Origin: Comamonadaceae bacterium G21597-S1
GTDB taxonomy: Bacteria; Pseudomonadota; Gammaproteobacteria; Burkholderiales; Burkholderiaceae_C
DNA length: 64,000 bases
NCBI GenBank assembly: GCA_027214345.1
Contig: JAPWHR010000004.1
Span: forward strand, 380,001-444,000
Reading direction: 5' to 3'
This document shows positions 8,539 through 16,839 of this stretch, piece after piece; positions within the stretch are counted from its first letter, which is position 1, and every line of letters begins with the position of its first letter. Below the pieces are notes generated by a model. That model was not told the DNA's origin, ran no database searches, and saw only the letters and a list, made by a program, of their open reading frames with translations. A program made the translations under genes and the position numbers.

Positions 8539-9750
8539 TCAATAGGTGAATTGCGCGCTGACGTTGATGGCATTGCTGTTGAACCCGAAACCCGGCGCTG
8601 TCGACGAGCGCCGTGAGTTCTGCAAGGACGCGCTCAGCAACAGGAAGCGGTAGGGTTCCCAGTTGATGGAGACGCTGGCATCGTTGCTGGTGTCGCGGCG
8701 CTGCGCCGAGACGAAACCGGCGGGTGTGCCCCTGAAGTCGCGGATGGCGTGTTCCAGTGTCAGGCGTACCGTGGTCTTGGGGCTGATCTGCCACACGGGG
8801 CCGATGGAGAAACGATCGGTCTGCGTGAAGTTGAAGTCCGCCGTTTCGAAGCTGCTCAGCTCGCGTGTCCAAGCCGCTTCGACACCGGTCTTGCCGGAAT
8901 AGGCCCAGTTGACGCGGGCCGAGCCCAGGAAATCGCTGTAGTTGCGTTGCGGGTAGTTCGGGTGGCTGCGGCTGCGGTGCCCCAATGTGAACTCGGCGCG
9001 GGTATCGCGGCTGATCGCCCAGGTGGCGGTCAGCAGGTTGTCGGTCTGGGTGAAATCGGTGTCGAAAAGGCCGGCATTGGGAATGGTGCGGCGCGTGGTG
9101 TAGGTGCCGTCGGTGGTGCGGATGCGGTAACCCGCCGAGCTGCCCGAGGGCATGACGTATTGCACGCCTGCGTGCAAGGACTGGCTGCGCGAGTCGGCTT
9201 CGCCGGTGATCGGCTCGCTGTTGCTGCGCGACGAACGCGACAACCCGCCCTTGAGCCGCCAGCGCGCATCGAGTTCGTAGGTCGCATCGAAATCGGTGGC
9301 GTCATCGGTGCGCAGGTTGCGCCGGTTGAAGCCCTGGAAGTCGTTGAAGCTGTTCAGCGACTGGTCACGCGTGGCGCGCAGCACGCCGTACAGGTGCGGC
9401 GTGTAACTCCAGTTCCAGGCCGCTCGGTAGTTCTTGGCCAGGAAACTCAGGTAGTCGAAGTTCTGGTATTTGTAATCCGTCACCCGCACGTCAAGCTCGA
9501 TCCGTTGCAGGCTGTAGTTGCGCTGATAGCTGGCGCCCAGCGACGTGACGGTGATGGTCTCGGCCGCGGAAGACCGGCCGATCAGCGGTGTCGTGTCGAT
9601 GCCTGATGGCAACCGAAACAGGTTGCTGTCGCGCAACTGGCCCAGCGACGCCGAAAAACGCAGGTCGTCCGCGCCTTCCGCCCATGCGCTCGCCGCCGCG
9701 CCCAGCGACAGGGCGAGCACGATCAGGCGTTGACAACGGCGAACAGGCAT
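8539..9750 (-). CDS. epsL: EpsL, outer-membrane beta-barrel EPS protein
   Basis: The 403-residue protein carries a cleavable signal peptide (ending near SAWAEGADD) and then alternating hydrophobic/polar strands with many aromatic residues, ending in the outer-membrane signature VSAQFTY with a terminal aromatic residue. It matches EpsL of exosortase B clusters, thought to act as an outer-membrane porin for polysaccharide secretion. Features such as SLGASYQRNYSLQRIELDVRV fit an 18-or-so-stranded barrel, though the strand count is inferred. It lies 33 bp after epsB and is followed closely by epsD, a periplasmic isomerase that could assist its folding. Confidence 0.92.
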   Translation of the reverse strand: MPVRRCQRLIVLALSLGAAASAWAEGADDLRFSASLGQLRDSNLFRLPSGIDTTPLIGRSSAAETITVTSLGASYQRNYSLQRIELDVRVTDYKYQNFDYLSFLAKNYRAAWNWSYTPHLYGVLRATRDQSLNSFNDFQGFNRRNLRTDDATDFDATYELDARWRLKGGLSRSSRSNSEPITGEADSRSQSLHAGVQYVMPSGSSAGYRIRTTDGTYTTRRTIPNAGLFDTDFTQTDNLLTATWAISRDTRAEFTLGHRSRSHPNYPQRNYSDFLGSARVNWAYSGKTGVEAAWTRELSSFETADFNFTQTDRFSIGPVWQISPKTTVRLTLEHAIRDFRGTPAGFVSAQRRDTSNDASVSINWEPYRFLLLSASLQNSRRSSTAPGFGFNSNAINVSAQFTY

Positions 9751-9783
9751 GTGGCGGCAGACAGGCGGTGGCGGCTGGGGGTT

Positions 9784-11211
9784 TCAATGGGCTTTCTCGT
9801 CCTTGAGCACCAGCCGGATGGTCTTGAGGATGATGTGCAGATCCAGGCGCAAGGACCAATTGCGCAGATAGTCCAGATCGTAGTCGATCCGGCCCTGCAT
9901 TTTGTCGAGTGTGTTGGTCTCGCCACGGTAACCGTTGACCTGCGCCCAGCCGGTGATGCCGGGGCGTACCTTGTGGCGCACCATGTAGCCCTTGATCAGC
10001 TTGCGGTAGAGCTCGTTGTGGGCGATGGCGTGGGGCCGCGGCCCGACGATGCTCATGCGGCCCTGCAAAACGTTGATGAACTGCGGCAATTCGTCGATGG
10101 AGGTGCGCCGCATGAAGGCGCCCAGCGGCGTGATGCGGGAGTCGTTTTTTTCGGCCTGCTTGATGGTCGGGCCGTCTTCGGTGACGGTCATGGAGCGGAA
10201 CTTGTAGACCACGATTTCTTCGCCGTCCAGGCCGTAGCGACGCTGCTTGAAGATGACCGGGCCGGGGGATGTGAGCTTGACCGCCAGCGCAAAGGCCAGC
10301 AGGATCGGGGCGATCAGCAGCAGGATCAGCGTGGCCAGCACGATGTCGCTGGCGCGCTTGACCAGCCCGTCGGCGCCCCGGAACGGTGTTTCGCAGACGG
10401 AGATGACCGGCATGCCGAACACCGTGCCGCTGTGGCCCTGGATCAGGTCGGTGAAGAACATGTCGGGCACGAAATAGATGGATGCCGTGGTGTCCTTGAG
10501 GTCGTCGAGCACCTGCAGGATGCGCGGCTGCGACGCCATGGGCAGCGACAGGTAGATCAGCTGCACATGCTGGTCCTTGGCGATGGCGGCCAGGTCGTCG
10601 AGTTTGCCCAGCAGCCGGTTTTCGCCCAGTGGCCCGAGCCGGCTGACGTCGCGGCTGTCGATGAAGCCGACGAGGTCGATGCGCGAATATGGCGCCTCGC
10701 GTATGCGCGTGGCCAATGCTGCGCCTTGTTCGTTCATGCCGACGATGATGGCGCGCTGGTTGGGCCCTTGCAGCTTGATCACCAGCGGCGCGACCGAACG
10801 CAGCAGCAGGTGCATGCCGAATTCGGCCACGGGGGCCGCCCACAACCAGGTCACGAGCATGTCCTGGGTGAATTCCCGGACATAGCCGGTGGCCACGCCC
10901 ATGGCAAACATCAACCCGGCCACCCACAGCCAGTTGAGCACGATATCGAGCACCACCCGGCCGATGGTCGACTGCACGTGCGACTGGCCCGGGAAGGTCA
11001 GGGCGAACACCAGCACCGAGAGAATCAGCACTGGCGGCGGCAGGCGGCCGTCGAACTCGTACAACGCGATGGCCCACAACGAGAACACCAGCGCGCTGGG
11101 GCCGATCAGCGATTCGATCGTGCCCAGGATGTTGTCGCGGCTGATCGGGGCTTGCGATGAGCGCTTGATCAGGTTCGAGGCAGAGGGCAAGGCGGCTTCA
11201 GACTTGGACAT
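9784..11211 (-). CDS. epsB: EpsB, undecaprenyl-phosphate sugar-1-phosphate transferase
   Basis: The 475-residue polyprenyl phosphoglycosyltransferase has four N-terminal membrane segments (about residues 30-135), a Rossmann-like middle domain (GMNEQGAALA, about residues 155-165) and a C-terminal bacterial sugar transferase domain. The latter is marked by KQRRYGLDGEEIVVYKFRSM, RRTSIDELPQ, MSIVGPRPHA and RPGITGWAQVNGYRGET. It catalyses the first step of repeat-unit assembly: transfer of hexose-1-phosphate (probably glucose) from a nucleotide sugar to undecaprenyl phosphate. The start overlaps the epsA 3' end by 14 bp. The sugar specificity is inferred from the WcaJ-like family only. Confidence 0.95.
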   Translation of the reverse strand: MSKSEAALPSASNLIKRSSQAPISRDNILGTIESLIGPSALVFSLWAIALYEFDGRLPPPVLILSVLVFALTFPGQSHVQSTIGRVVLDIVLNWLWVAGLMFAMGVATGYVREFTQDMLVTWLWAAPVAEFGMHLLLRSVAPLVIKLQGPNQRAIIVGMNEQGAALATRIREAPYSRIDLVGFIDSRDVSRLGPLGENRLLGKLDDLAAIAKDQHVQLIYLSLPMASQPRILQVLDDLKDTTASIYFVPDMFFTDLIQGHSGTVFGMPVISVCETPFRGADGLVKRASDIVLATLILLLIAPILLAFALAVKLTSPGPVIFKQRRYGLDGEEIVVYKFRSMTVTEDGPTIKQAEKNDSRITPLGAFMRRTSIDELPQFINVLQGRMSIVGPRPHAIAHNELYRKLIKGYMVRHKVRPGITGWAQVNGYRGETNTLDKMQGRIDYDLDYLRNWSLRLDLHIILKTIRLVLKDEKAH

Positions 11212-12088
11212 TGCTGGCGGACGGCCGGTATTTGCTGACAGCCTGGGCCCGGTTGGTCACGTCGAGTTTCTTGAATACGCGTTGCATGTGATTCTTGACC
11301 GTGAACGCGCTGATGTCGAGGATCATCGCGATCTCCGGGTTGGTCTTTCCGCGGGCCACCCAGTGCAGCACCTCGGATTCGCGTTCGGTCAGGTTGTAGT
11401 CGGGCTCGGCGACGGGCACGACCAGGTCGGCCGAGCGGCGCCGGTGCTGGTTCTGGTGCGGCAGGTGGGTGACCTGGCGCAGCGCGGTGTCGATATAGGG
11501 CAGCACGACGGCGATGGCGCTGCGTTCCACAGAACTGAAGGCCTCGCGGGTGCTGAAGCCGACATACAGGCAGTGGTGGCTGCCCCGTTCGTCGACGATG
11601 CCGTGCACGATGGCGCTGCGCATGGTCTGCAAGGCGTCGCCCACGGCATGTTTCAGATCGCTGTCGCCGAGCAGGAAGCCGGTCTGGTTGTTGTTCAGCG
11701 AAAACGGCTTGCGGCCGAACTCGGTCCAGCGCGCGTGCAGCTTGCACATCAGTGGCGTGATGGTTTGCACGTCGGAATCGCGCGACCGTACGCCGTCGAG
11801 TGTCGAGATGACGTCGTGTTGCAGTGCGCCCTGGACGAAGTTACCCCAGGATGCGATCAGGATGTCGTGCGGCAGATAACGCTGCATGTCGCCTTGCAAC
11901 CAGGCCAGCATGTCGAAATGCGTGCGCACATCCACCGATTGCGTCACGACGCGGTGGTAGTGATGCAATTCGTCAGCGGTCAAGGTCGGCAGGAACGTCA
12001 TCGATTCGGGTGAATGGCGCTGGGTCAGGCTCGATAAAGCGGATGTTTCCCTCTCTGGGTTCCATGCAGCAGTTGAACCGATCAACAT
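11198..12088 (-). CDS. epsA: EpsA, LuxR-family regulator of the EPS cluster
   Basis: The protein (296 residues from the ATG at 12088) has an N-terminal sensory region and a C-terminal LuxR helix-turn-helix with LTERESEVLHWVARGKTNPE and TVKNHMQRVFKKL near the end. It matches the EpsA regulators that lead exosortase B clusters. The core domain begins near TADELHHYHRVV, and a shorter start at 12001 would also preserve it; 12088 is chosen because GAGGG lies 8 bp upstream. An in-frame ATG at 12145 would lengthen it further. Co-transcription with epsB is indicated by the 14-bp overlap. It probably activates the eps genes; the signal it senses is unknown. Confidence 0.9.
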   Translation of the reverse strand: MLIGSTAAWNPERETSALSSLTQRHSPESMTFLPTLTADELHHYHRVVTQSVDVRTHFDMLAWLQGDMQRYLPHDILIASWGNFVQGALQHDVISTLDGVRSRDSDVQTITPLMCKLHARWTEFGRKPFSLNNNQTGFLLGDSDLKHAVGDALQTMRSAIVHGIVDERGSHHCLYVGFSTREAFSSVERSAIAVVLPYIDTALRQVTHLPHQNQHRRRSADLVVPVAEPDYNLTERESEVLHWVARGKTNPEIAMILDISAFTVKNHMQRVFKKLDVTNRAQAVSKYRPSASNVQV

Positions 12089-12226
12089 GCGACGACCCTC
12101 GGAGGCGGGCGCAGACCCGCACTGGAAATTCATTTTATGGAGCAAGCATGACGCGTACGCAATACCCGACTGTCGCGTCAGTATCGGCTGGTCAAAGCGT
12201 GATTTACTTCACGCAACCCGCGTGCC

Positions 12227-12259
12227 AAAAAAAAAGGGATCGCCATGCAATCCCTTTTT
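12227..12259 (-). terminator. Rho-independent terminator of the PEP-CTERM gene
   Basis: A perfect 10-bp stem (AAAAAGGGAT at 12231-12240 with ATCCCTTTTT at 12250-12259, 9-nt loop) is followed on the minus strand by an unbroken T run of about nine. It lies 26 bp after the stop of the PEP-CTERM gene and ahead of epsA. It should end the upstream gene and so separate it from the eps operon. Confidence 0.85.
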
Positions 12260-12285
12260 GCGGAGGCCTGTTGCCCCGGAGGCGA

Positions 12286-12837
12286 TCAGTCCTGCTTCTT
12301 GGCCTTGTTGCGGCGCACCGCAATGGCACCCATCACACCCAGGCCAGCCAGCAGCATGGCGTAGCTTTCGGGTTCGGGGATGGGGGCAGCCGCGACGCTC
12401 AGCGCGCCGCTGTAGGCGGCACCCAGGCTGACGCCAGGGGTCACAAAGCCAGTCACGTTGAAGAAATAGCTGCCGGCCGGGGTCAGCACGCTGGAGAAGG
12501 CCATGCTGCTGGCCGTGCCGGAGGCAACGGCATAAGTGGCTGTCGCCGCACCCGGGGTACCTGCATACAAGGTAGCGCCGGTGAACGAGGCACCGGTGAT
12601 GCCGGGAATGGAGAAGTCGATCACGCTACCGCCTGTCAAGCCCGCAGTAGCCAACGTGAACGTGAAGTTGTCGTCGAAGGTCGTCAAGCCTGCGCCGGCG
12701 TGAAATGCATTGAACGAGGTTGGTGCGCCGGACGCGCTGATGACTCCCAAAGCGTAGTCGGCAGCGTGAGCGCCAAAGCCGGCGCCAGCCAAGACGGCCA
12801 GAGCAACTGCGCGTTTGGTGAAGGTGATCGATTTCAT
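12286..12837 (-). CDS. Small FxDxF-type PEP-CTERM sorting-domain protein
   Basis: From the ATG at 12837 (CAGGGGAA ribosome site) the protein has 183 residues: a signal peptide ending AHAADYA, a beta-rich body with FDDNFTFTLA (the FxDxF signature near residue 50) and a C-terminal tripartite sorting signal. That signal is PIPEPESYA, a hydrophobic segment, then RRNKAKKQD. Such proteins are exported, then processed by exosortase and probably released or attached to the extracellular matrix. It lies just upstream of epsA and behind its own terminator, so it is probably a directly linked substrate of the XrtB encoded at 2.7-3.7 kb. Its molecular role is unknown. Confidence 0.93.
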   Translation of the reverse strand: MKSITFTKRAVALAVLAGAGFGAHAADYALGVISASGAPTSFNAFHAGAGLTTFDDNFTFTLATAGLTGGSVIDFSIPGITGASFTGATLYAGTPGAATATYAVASGTASSMAFSSVLTPAGSYFFNVTGFVTPGVSLGAAYSGALSVAAAPIPEPESYAMLLAGLGVMGAIAVRRNKAKKQD

Positions 12838-12915
12838 TGTTTTCCCCTGAATGAATGGCAATTGGACGTTAACGGGACAAGGCCGCCAGCAAGACTGGGA
12901 TCGATTATGTTGCGC

Positions 12916-12931
12916 TGCAACCAACCGACCT
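12916..12931 (-). promoter_or_regulatory. Candidate sigma-54-type promoter for the PEP-CTERM gene
   Basis: On the minus strand a -12 element TTGCA and a -24 GG are separated by the required 10 bp (AGGTCGGTTGGTTGCA). The -12 box is perfect; the -24 box (GGTCGG against GGCACG) is weak. The predicted transcript start is roughly 65-70 bp before the ATG. PEP-CTERM genes in related bacteria are often controlled by the sigma-54 activator PrsR, which makes the site plausible, but it could be chance. Confidence 0.35.
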
Positions 12932-13072
12932 ATAGCCCGTTCGGACTAGTCTAAGTACAGCCTCGCATGAAGGTGTGAAGTTTTACCGGCAAGCGATGCT
13001 TTCACTCCTCGTTACATGTTCCCTGGCCCGTGCTGGCCGGTGCCTCGTTCCGGGCGCTTACTGCAGGCGGCA

Positions 13073-14014
13073 TCAACCGCCGGACTCCATGGCAAATTGC
13101 GCATGCCGGTCCTGCCCCAGCAGGGCGACCAACTGCGGCAAGGCCGCCTGCAGCGCCGCCTTGAGCGTATGGGGCGGGTTGATGACGAACATGCCACTGG
13201 CCGGCAGCCCCGGGCGGGTTTCCTCGCCGGTGGTGCTGGTCAGGATCTTGCTGGACTTGACGGTCAGGGCGGCGTTGAGCCAGGGTTTGCCGGCCTTGTT
13301 GGCCAGAGTCTTGAGCTTGCGGGGCAGGTCGTGGGCCTCGGGCCGGGGGATGATGGGGTACCAGACGGCATACGTGCCGGTGGCGAATCGGGCCAGCGCG
13401 TCGGCCATCGTGGCACTGACCCGCTGATAGTCCATCTTCATCTCGTAGCTCGGGTCGCACAGCACCAGAGCGCGGCGCTGGGGTGGCGGCAGGAATTTCT
13501 TCAGCGCCTCGAAGCCGTCTTCGCGCAACACGGCGACCTGCCGGCCGGCTTCCAGCTGTGCGACGTTGGCCGACAAGGTCTTCGCGTCGGTCGGATGCAG
13601 CTCGAACAGCTTCAGTTTGTCGCGTTCGCGCAACAGTTGCTGGATGATGAACGGCGATCCGGGGTAGATCTTCAGGCTGCCCTTGGCATTGAATCCGCGC
13701 ACCAGGTCGAGGTAGTCCTGCAGCACGGGGGCCAGCTCGGCGGGCGCCGGGTCGGGGGCCTTGTTGGCCTTGGTCGGGGCCGTCGCCGTGGCGCCGGCAT
13801 CCGGGTTCGCGAGCCGCATGAAGCCTTGCCCTGCCTCGCCGCTGGTCTTGGCATAGTCGCCGTCCAGGCGGTACAGCCCGGCGCCGGCGTGGGTGTCGAA
13901 CACCGCCATCGGCGCGTCCTTCTGGGTCAGGTGCCGCAGGACGGCAATCAGCACCGTGTGTTTGAGCACGTCGGCGTGGTTTCCGGCGTGAAAGGCGTGT
14001 CGGTAGCTGAACAT
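13073..14014 (-). CDS. rlmJ: 23S rRNA (adenine(2030)-N6)-methyltransferase RlmJ
   Basis: The 313-residue protein opens with the RlmJ signature MFSYRHAFHAGNHADVLKH and contains the SAM-binding region VFDTHAGAGLY (about residues 38-48) and the catalytic motif LVLCDPSYE (about residues 190-198; D/N-P-P-Y/F variant DPSY). RlmJ methylates A2030 of 23S rRNA. It is about 30 residues longer than E. coli RlmJ because of an Ala/Pro-rich insertion near residues 72-95 (ATATAPTKANKAPDPAPAE). It is transcribed divergently from rplM. The start is firm because the N-terminus is highly conserved. Confidence 0.95.
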   Translation of the reverse strand: MFSYRHAFHAGNHADVLKHTVLIAVLRHLTQKDAPMAVFDTHAGAGLYRLDGDYAKTSGEAGQGFMRLANPDAGATATAPTKANKAPDPAPAELAPVLQDYLDLVRGFNAKGSLKIYPGSPFIIQQLLRERDKLKLFELHPTDAKTLSANVAQLEAGRQVAVLREDGFEALKKFLPPPQRRALVLCDPSYEMKMDYQRVSATMADALARFATGTYAVWYPIIPRPEAHDLPRKLKTLANKAGKPWLNAALTVKSSKILTSTTGEETRPGLPASGMFVINPPHTLKAALQAALPQLVALLGQDRHAQFAMESGG

Positions 14015-14049
14015 GCGTGAATAGTAACCCGCGCGGGCGATTGCCTTTA

Positions 14050-14055
14050 TATAAT
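14050..14055 (+). promoter_or_regulatory. Candidate -10 box upstream of rplM
   Basis: A perfect TATAAT lies 185 bp before rplM in the divergent rlmJ-rplM gap. No convincing -35 box is seen 16-18 bp upstream, so it is listed as a candidate only. The remaining leader (14056-14240) holds no gene or structure that I recognise. Confidence 0.35.
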
Positions 14056-14240
14056 GGCGGGCTTCGCAGCGCTTGCGTGCTTCCGCGGCGAAGTCAGGGC
14101 TACCCCGTCATTTCGGCGGGCGGTCGCCTTGAAACCCTACCTAAGAGACTCCCACCAGAGGAGAACCCGACCGTAGAAAAGAGGCACCGCCAGTGGCTAC
14201 GCGACAGTAGCCCGACAAACCAACTGTAGAGAAGTAACTC

Positions 14241-14669
14241 ATGAAAACGTTCAGCGCAAAAGCAGCTGACGTGACGCACGAGTGGTTTGTGATTGACGCG
14301 ACCGACAAGGTCCTCGGACGAGTAGCCAGCGAAGTTGCTCTCCGTTTGCGCGGCAAACACAAGGCCATTTATACGCCTCACGTCGATACCGGTGACTACA
14401 TCGTCATCATCAACGCAGCCAAGCTGCGTGTCACCGGCGCCAAGCCGCTCGACAAGATGTACTACAGCCATTCCGGCTATCCCGGTGGCATCTCGTCCGT
14501 CAACTTCCGCGACATGCAGTCCCGTTTCCCGGGCCGCGCACTCGAGAAGGCCGTCAAGGGCATGTTGCCCAAGGGCCCGCTCGGCTACGCCATGATCAAG
14601 AAGCTCAAGGTGTACGGCGGTGCAGAGCACCCGCACACCGCCCAGCAGCCCAAAGCGTTGGAAATTTAA
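14241..14669 (+). CDS. rplM: 50S ribosomal protein L13
   Basis: The 142-residue protein is full length for bacterial L13 and shows its conserved segments [38 protein letters not shown], and the C-terminal [13 protein letters not shown]13 is an early-assembly protein of the 50S subunit that binds 23S rRNA. It is followed after 12 bp by rpsI, the normal bacterial pairing, and the two share a terminator at 15192. The start is fixed by family length. Confidence 0.99.
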   Translation: MKTFSAKAADVTHEWFVIDATDKVLGRVASEVALRLRGKHKAIYTPHVDTGDYIVIINAAKLRVTGAKPLDKMYYSHSGYPGGISSVNFRDMQSRFPGRALEKAVKGMLPKGPLGYAMIKKLKVYGGAEHPHTAQQPKALEI

Positions 14670-14681
14670 GGAGCCTTGAGA

Positions 14682-15074
14682 ATGATTGGTGAATGGAACA
14701 ATGGCACGGGCCGTCGCAAATCCAGCGTCGCGCGCGTGTTTCTGAAAAAAGGCTCGGGCAAGATCACGGTCAACGGCAAGGACATCCAGGAGTTCTTCGG
14801 CCGCGAAACCTCGATCATGATCTGCAAGCAGCCGCTGCACCTGACCAACCATGTCGAAACCTTCGACATCATGGTCAACGTGGCCGGCGGCGGCGAATCC
14901 GGTCAGGCTGGCGCAACCCGCCACGGCATCACCCGTGCCCTGATCGACTACGACGAGACCCTCAAGAGCGAGCTGTCCAAGGCTGGCTTCGTCACCCGCG
15001 ACGCGCGCGAAGTGGAACGCAAGAAGGTCGGCCTGCACTCCGCACGCCGCCGCAAGCAGTTCTCCAAGCGCTGA
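14682..15074 (+). CDS. rpsI: 30S ribosomal protein S9
   Basis: The 130-residue protein has the S9 landmarks [15 protein letters not shown], the [19 protein letters not shown] region and the C-terminal [12 protein letters not shown], whose last arginine reaches the decoding site. The ATG at 14682 is used, with GGAG at 14670-14673; a TTG two codons upstream is less likely. It forms an operon with rplM. Confidence 0.99.
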   Translation: MIGEWNNGTGRRKSSVARVFLKKGSGKITVNGKDIQEFFGRETSIMICKQPLHLTNHVETFDIMVNVAGGGESGQAGATRHGITRALIDYDETLKSELSKAGFVTRDAREVERKKVGLHSARRRKQFSKR

Positions 15075-15191
15075 TCCGGCCTGCCGCGATGGCACCACGC
15101 AGCTCCTTCCCGGGAAAACCACCCTGGTCGGGGCTGGGGGTGCAGTCGCAGCGGCAGGTGGTGGCTGCAGACCTTGTGCGGCCCGAACCCG

Positions 15192-15214
15192 AAAACCGTC
15201 CTTGCGACGGTTTT
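15192..15214 (+). terminator. Rho-independent terminator after rplM-rpsI
   Basis: AAAACCGTC (15192-15200) pairs with GACGGTTTT (15206-15214) across a 5-nt loop, and the right arm runs into further T residues. It lies about 120 bp after rpsI and 20 bp before the DUF6776 gene. Confidence 0.8.
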
Positions 15215-15234
15215 TTGCATTCTGAACCACACCC

Positions 15235-15942
15235 ATGCGATTTCGCCTGCTGCGCCGCCGCCTGACCGTCAGCGCGCCCCGCATGGCGGTGCGCAGTGCC
15301 TTGCCGTGGCCGTTTCGCTGGGCCATGCTGGCCGTGGTGTTCGGGTTCTGCGCGGCGATCGCGTTGTGGGCCTTCGAGTTCGGCAAGGAGATTGCCGGTG
15401 TCAGCGGCCCGTCCGACGAACTGACGGCCAGCCTGCGCGTCGAACTCGAAAAGGCGCAGCGCGAGCGCGATGAGGCCCGCTCGATCGCCAACACCTCGCA
15501 GACCTTGCTGACGGCCGGCCGCGCTGCGCAAGAGCAACTGATTGCCCAGAACCGGCAACTCGAGCAGGAGATCCTGAGCCTGCGCGACGACCTGGGTTTC
15601 TTCGAGAAGCTGATCCCGATGTCCGGCGTCGAGAGCATCGCCGTGCGGGGCCTGCAGGCCGAACTGGGCGAAGACGGGCGTCTGAAATGGCGGGTGCTGC
15701 TGATCCAGCCGCAAAAGACCAAGGCCGAGTTCAAGGGCACGCTCGAGTTCAAGCTCACCGGCCTGCAATCGGGCAAACCTTGGCAGATGGCCGATCCGGA
15801 AAAAGAGGTCGACATCCGCTTCACCCAGTTCGGCCGCTTCCAGGGTTTCCTGGAATTGCCCGCCCAGGTGGTGGTCAAGTCGGTGTCGGTGCGGGTCATG
15901 GAAGGCAACAAGGTCAAGGCGACGGAAACCGTCAAGCTGTAA
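15235..15942 (+). CDS. DUF6776-like single-pass membrane protein with coiled coil
   Basis: The 235-residue protein has a basic N-terminus, one membrane segment (about residues 30-55, RWAMLAVVFGFCAAIALWAF) and a coiled coil (about residues 65-120, rich in E, R, Q and A). A periplasmic beta-rich domain follows, ending VMEGNKVKATETVKL. It matches the uncharacterised family found between rpsI and bactofilin in Burkholderiales. No catalytic motif is visible. Its fixed position next to bactofilin suggests a role at the cell envelope, but this is inference only. Confidence 0.88.
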   Translation: MRFRLLRRRLTVSAPRMAVRSALPWPFRWAMLAVVFGFCAAIALWAFEFGKEIAGVSGPSDELTASLRVELEKAQRERDEARSIANTSQTLLTAGRAAQEQLIAQNRQLEQEILSLRDDLGFFEKLIPMSGVESIAVRGLQAELGEDGRLKWRVLLIQPQKTKAEFKGTLEFKLTGLQSGKPWQMADPEKEVDIRFTQFGRFQGFLELPAQVVVKSVSVRVMEGNKVKATETVKL

Positions 15943-15976
15943 CGACAACAGGCAAGCAACACGAGGAGTCAACAAC

Positions 15977-16372
15977 ATGTTCAACAAACGCAAGCAACCC
16001 CCGATCAAGAGCCTGATCGCCCACGGCAGTGAAATCGCCGGCAATTTCACGTTCCGCGACGGTCTGCGCATCGATGGCGCCGTGGTCGGCGACATCCATG
16101 CGCACGAGGGCCAGTCCAGCATCCTGGTGATCTCCGAATCCGCCTCGGTGACCGGCGCCATCCATGCCGACCACATCATCGTCAGCGGCCATGTCAACGG
16201 GCCGGTGCATGCCGCCCTGATGCTGGAGTTGCAGCCCAAGGCCCGCATCGAGGGCGACGTGTATTACCGTGCGCTGGAAATGCACCAGGGCGCGACGATC
16301 TCCGGCCAGATGCATCCGATCGGCGCCGACGAGGCAAAGCCCACACTGAAATTGGCGGCAAACAACAAGTAG
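15977..16372 (+). CDS. Bactofilin (polymer-forming cytoskeletal protein)
   Basis: The 131-residue protein is a single bactofilin (DUF583) right-handed beta-helix domain, seen as regularly spaced glycine/hydrophobic rungs: LIAHGSEIAGNF, GLRIDGAVVGDIHA, SASVTGAIHADHIIVSGHVNG and ARIEGDVYYRALEMHQGA. Bactofilins polymerise without nucleotide and organise envelope-related processes such as local peptidoglycan synthesis. The M23 peptidase nearby (17992-19338) is notable because bactofilins often work with M23 hydrolases. A GAGGAG ribosome site precedes the ATG. Confidence 0.94.
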   Translation: MFNKRKQPPIKSLIAHGSEIAGNFTFRDGLRIDGAVVGDIHAHEGQSSILVISESASVTGAIHADHIIVSGHVNGPVHAALMLELQPKARIEGDVYYRALEMHQGATISGQMHPIGADEAKPTLKLAANNK

Positions 16373-16436
16373 ACCCCGCCTGTCGTCGGCATTGGGTTAG
16401 CATCGAAACAGTTTTCTCATTTAACCGGAGTTGCCC

Positions 16437-16802
16437 ATGAGCGCCGTAGCCGAATCCCTGCCGACCGAAATGCCCGAGCCGATCCTGTTCACCGAGAGCG
16501 CGGCAGCCAAGGTGGCGGACCTGATCGCCGAAGAGGGCAACCCTGATCTCAAACTGCGCGTATTCGTGCAGGGCGGCGGTTGCTCGGGCTTCCAGTACGG
16601 CTTCACCTTCGACGAGGTCACCAACGAAGACGACACGACCATGACCAAGAACGGCGTATCGTTGCTGATCGACGCCATGAGTTATCAGTACCTGGTCGGC
16701 GCCGAGATCGACTACAAGGAAGACCTGCAGGGCGCCCAGTTCGTCATCAAGAACCCGAACGCCACCACCACCTGCGGTTGCGGTTCGAGCTTCTCGACCT
16801 GA
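16437..16802 (+). CDS. erpA: Iron-sulfur cluster insertion protein ErpA
   Basis: This A-type iron-sulfur carrier of 121 residues has the three conserved cysteines: one in [10 protein letters not shown] and two in TTCGCGSSF at the C-terminus. It delivers [Fe-S] clusters to apo-proteins. The ATG at 16437 follows CCGGAG; a TTG two codons upstream gives a slightly longer frame but is less likely. In Burkholderiales this gene is regularly found next to anmK, as here (convergent, 37-bp gap). Confidence 0.97.
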   Translation: MSAVAESLPTEMPEPILFTESAAAKVADLIAEEGNPDLKLRVFVQGGGCSGFQYGFTFDEVTNEDDTTMTKNGVSLLIDAMSYQYLVGAEIDYKEDLQGAQFVIKNPNATTTCGCGSSFST

Positions 16803-16839
16803 TCGCAGCAACGATCCGGCACCCGCCCTGCGGCGTGCG

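Noticed and set aside
12132-12162. A possible epsA promoter (TTGCGT and TAAAAT)
   Set aside because: The spacer is 19 bp and both boxes are imperfect, so it is not better than chance in this region.
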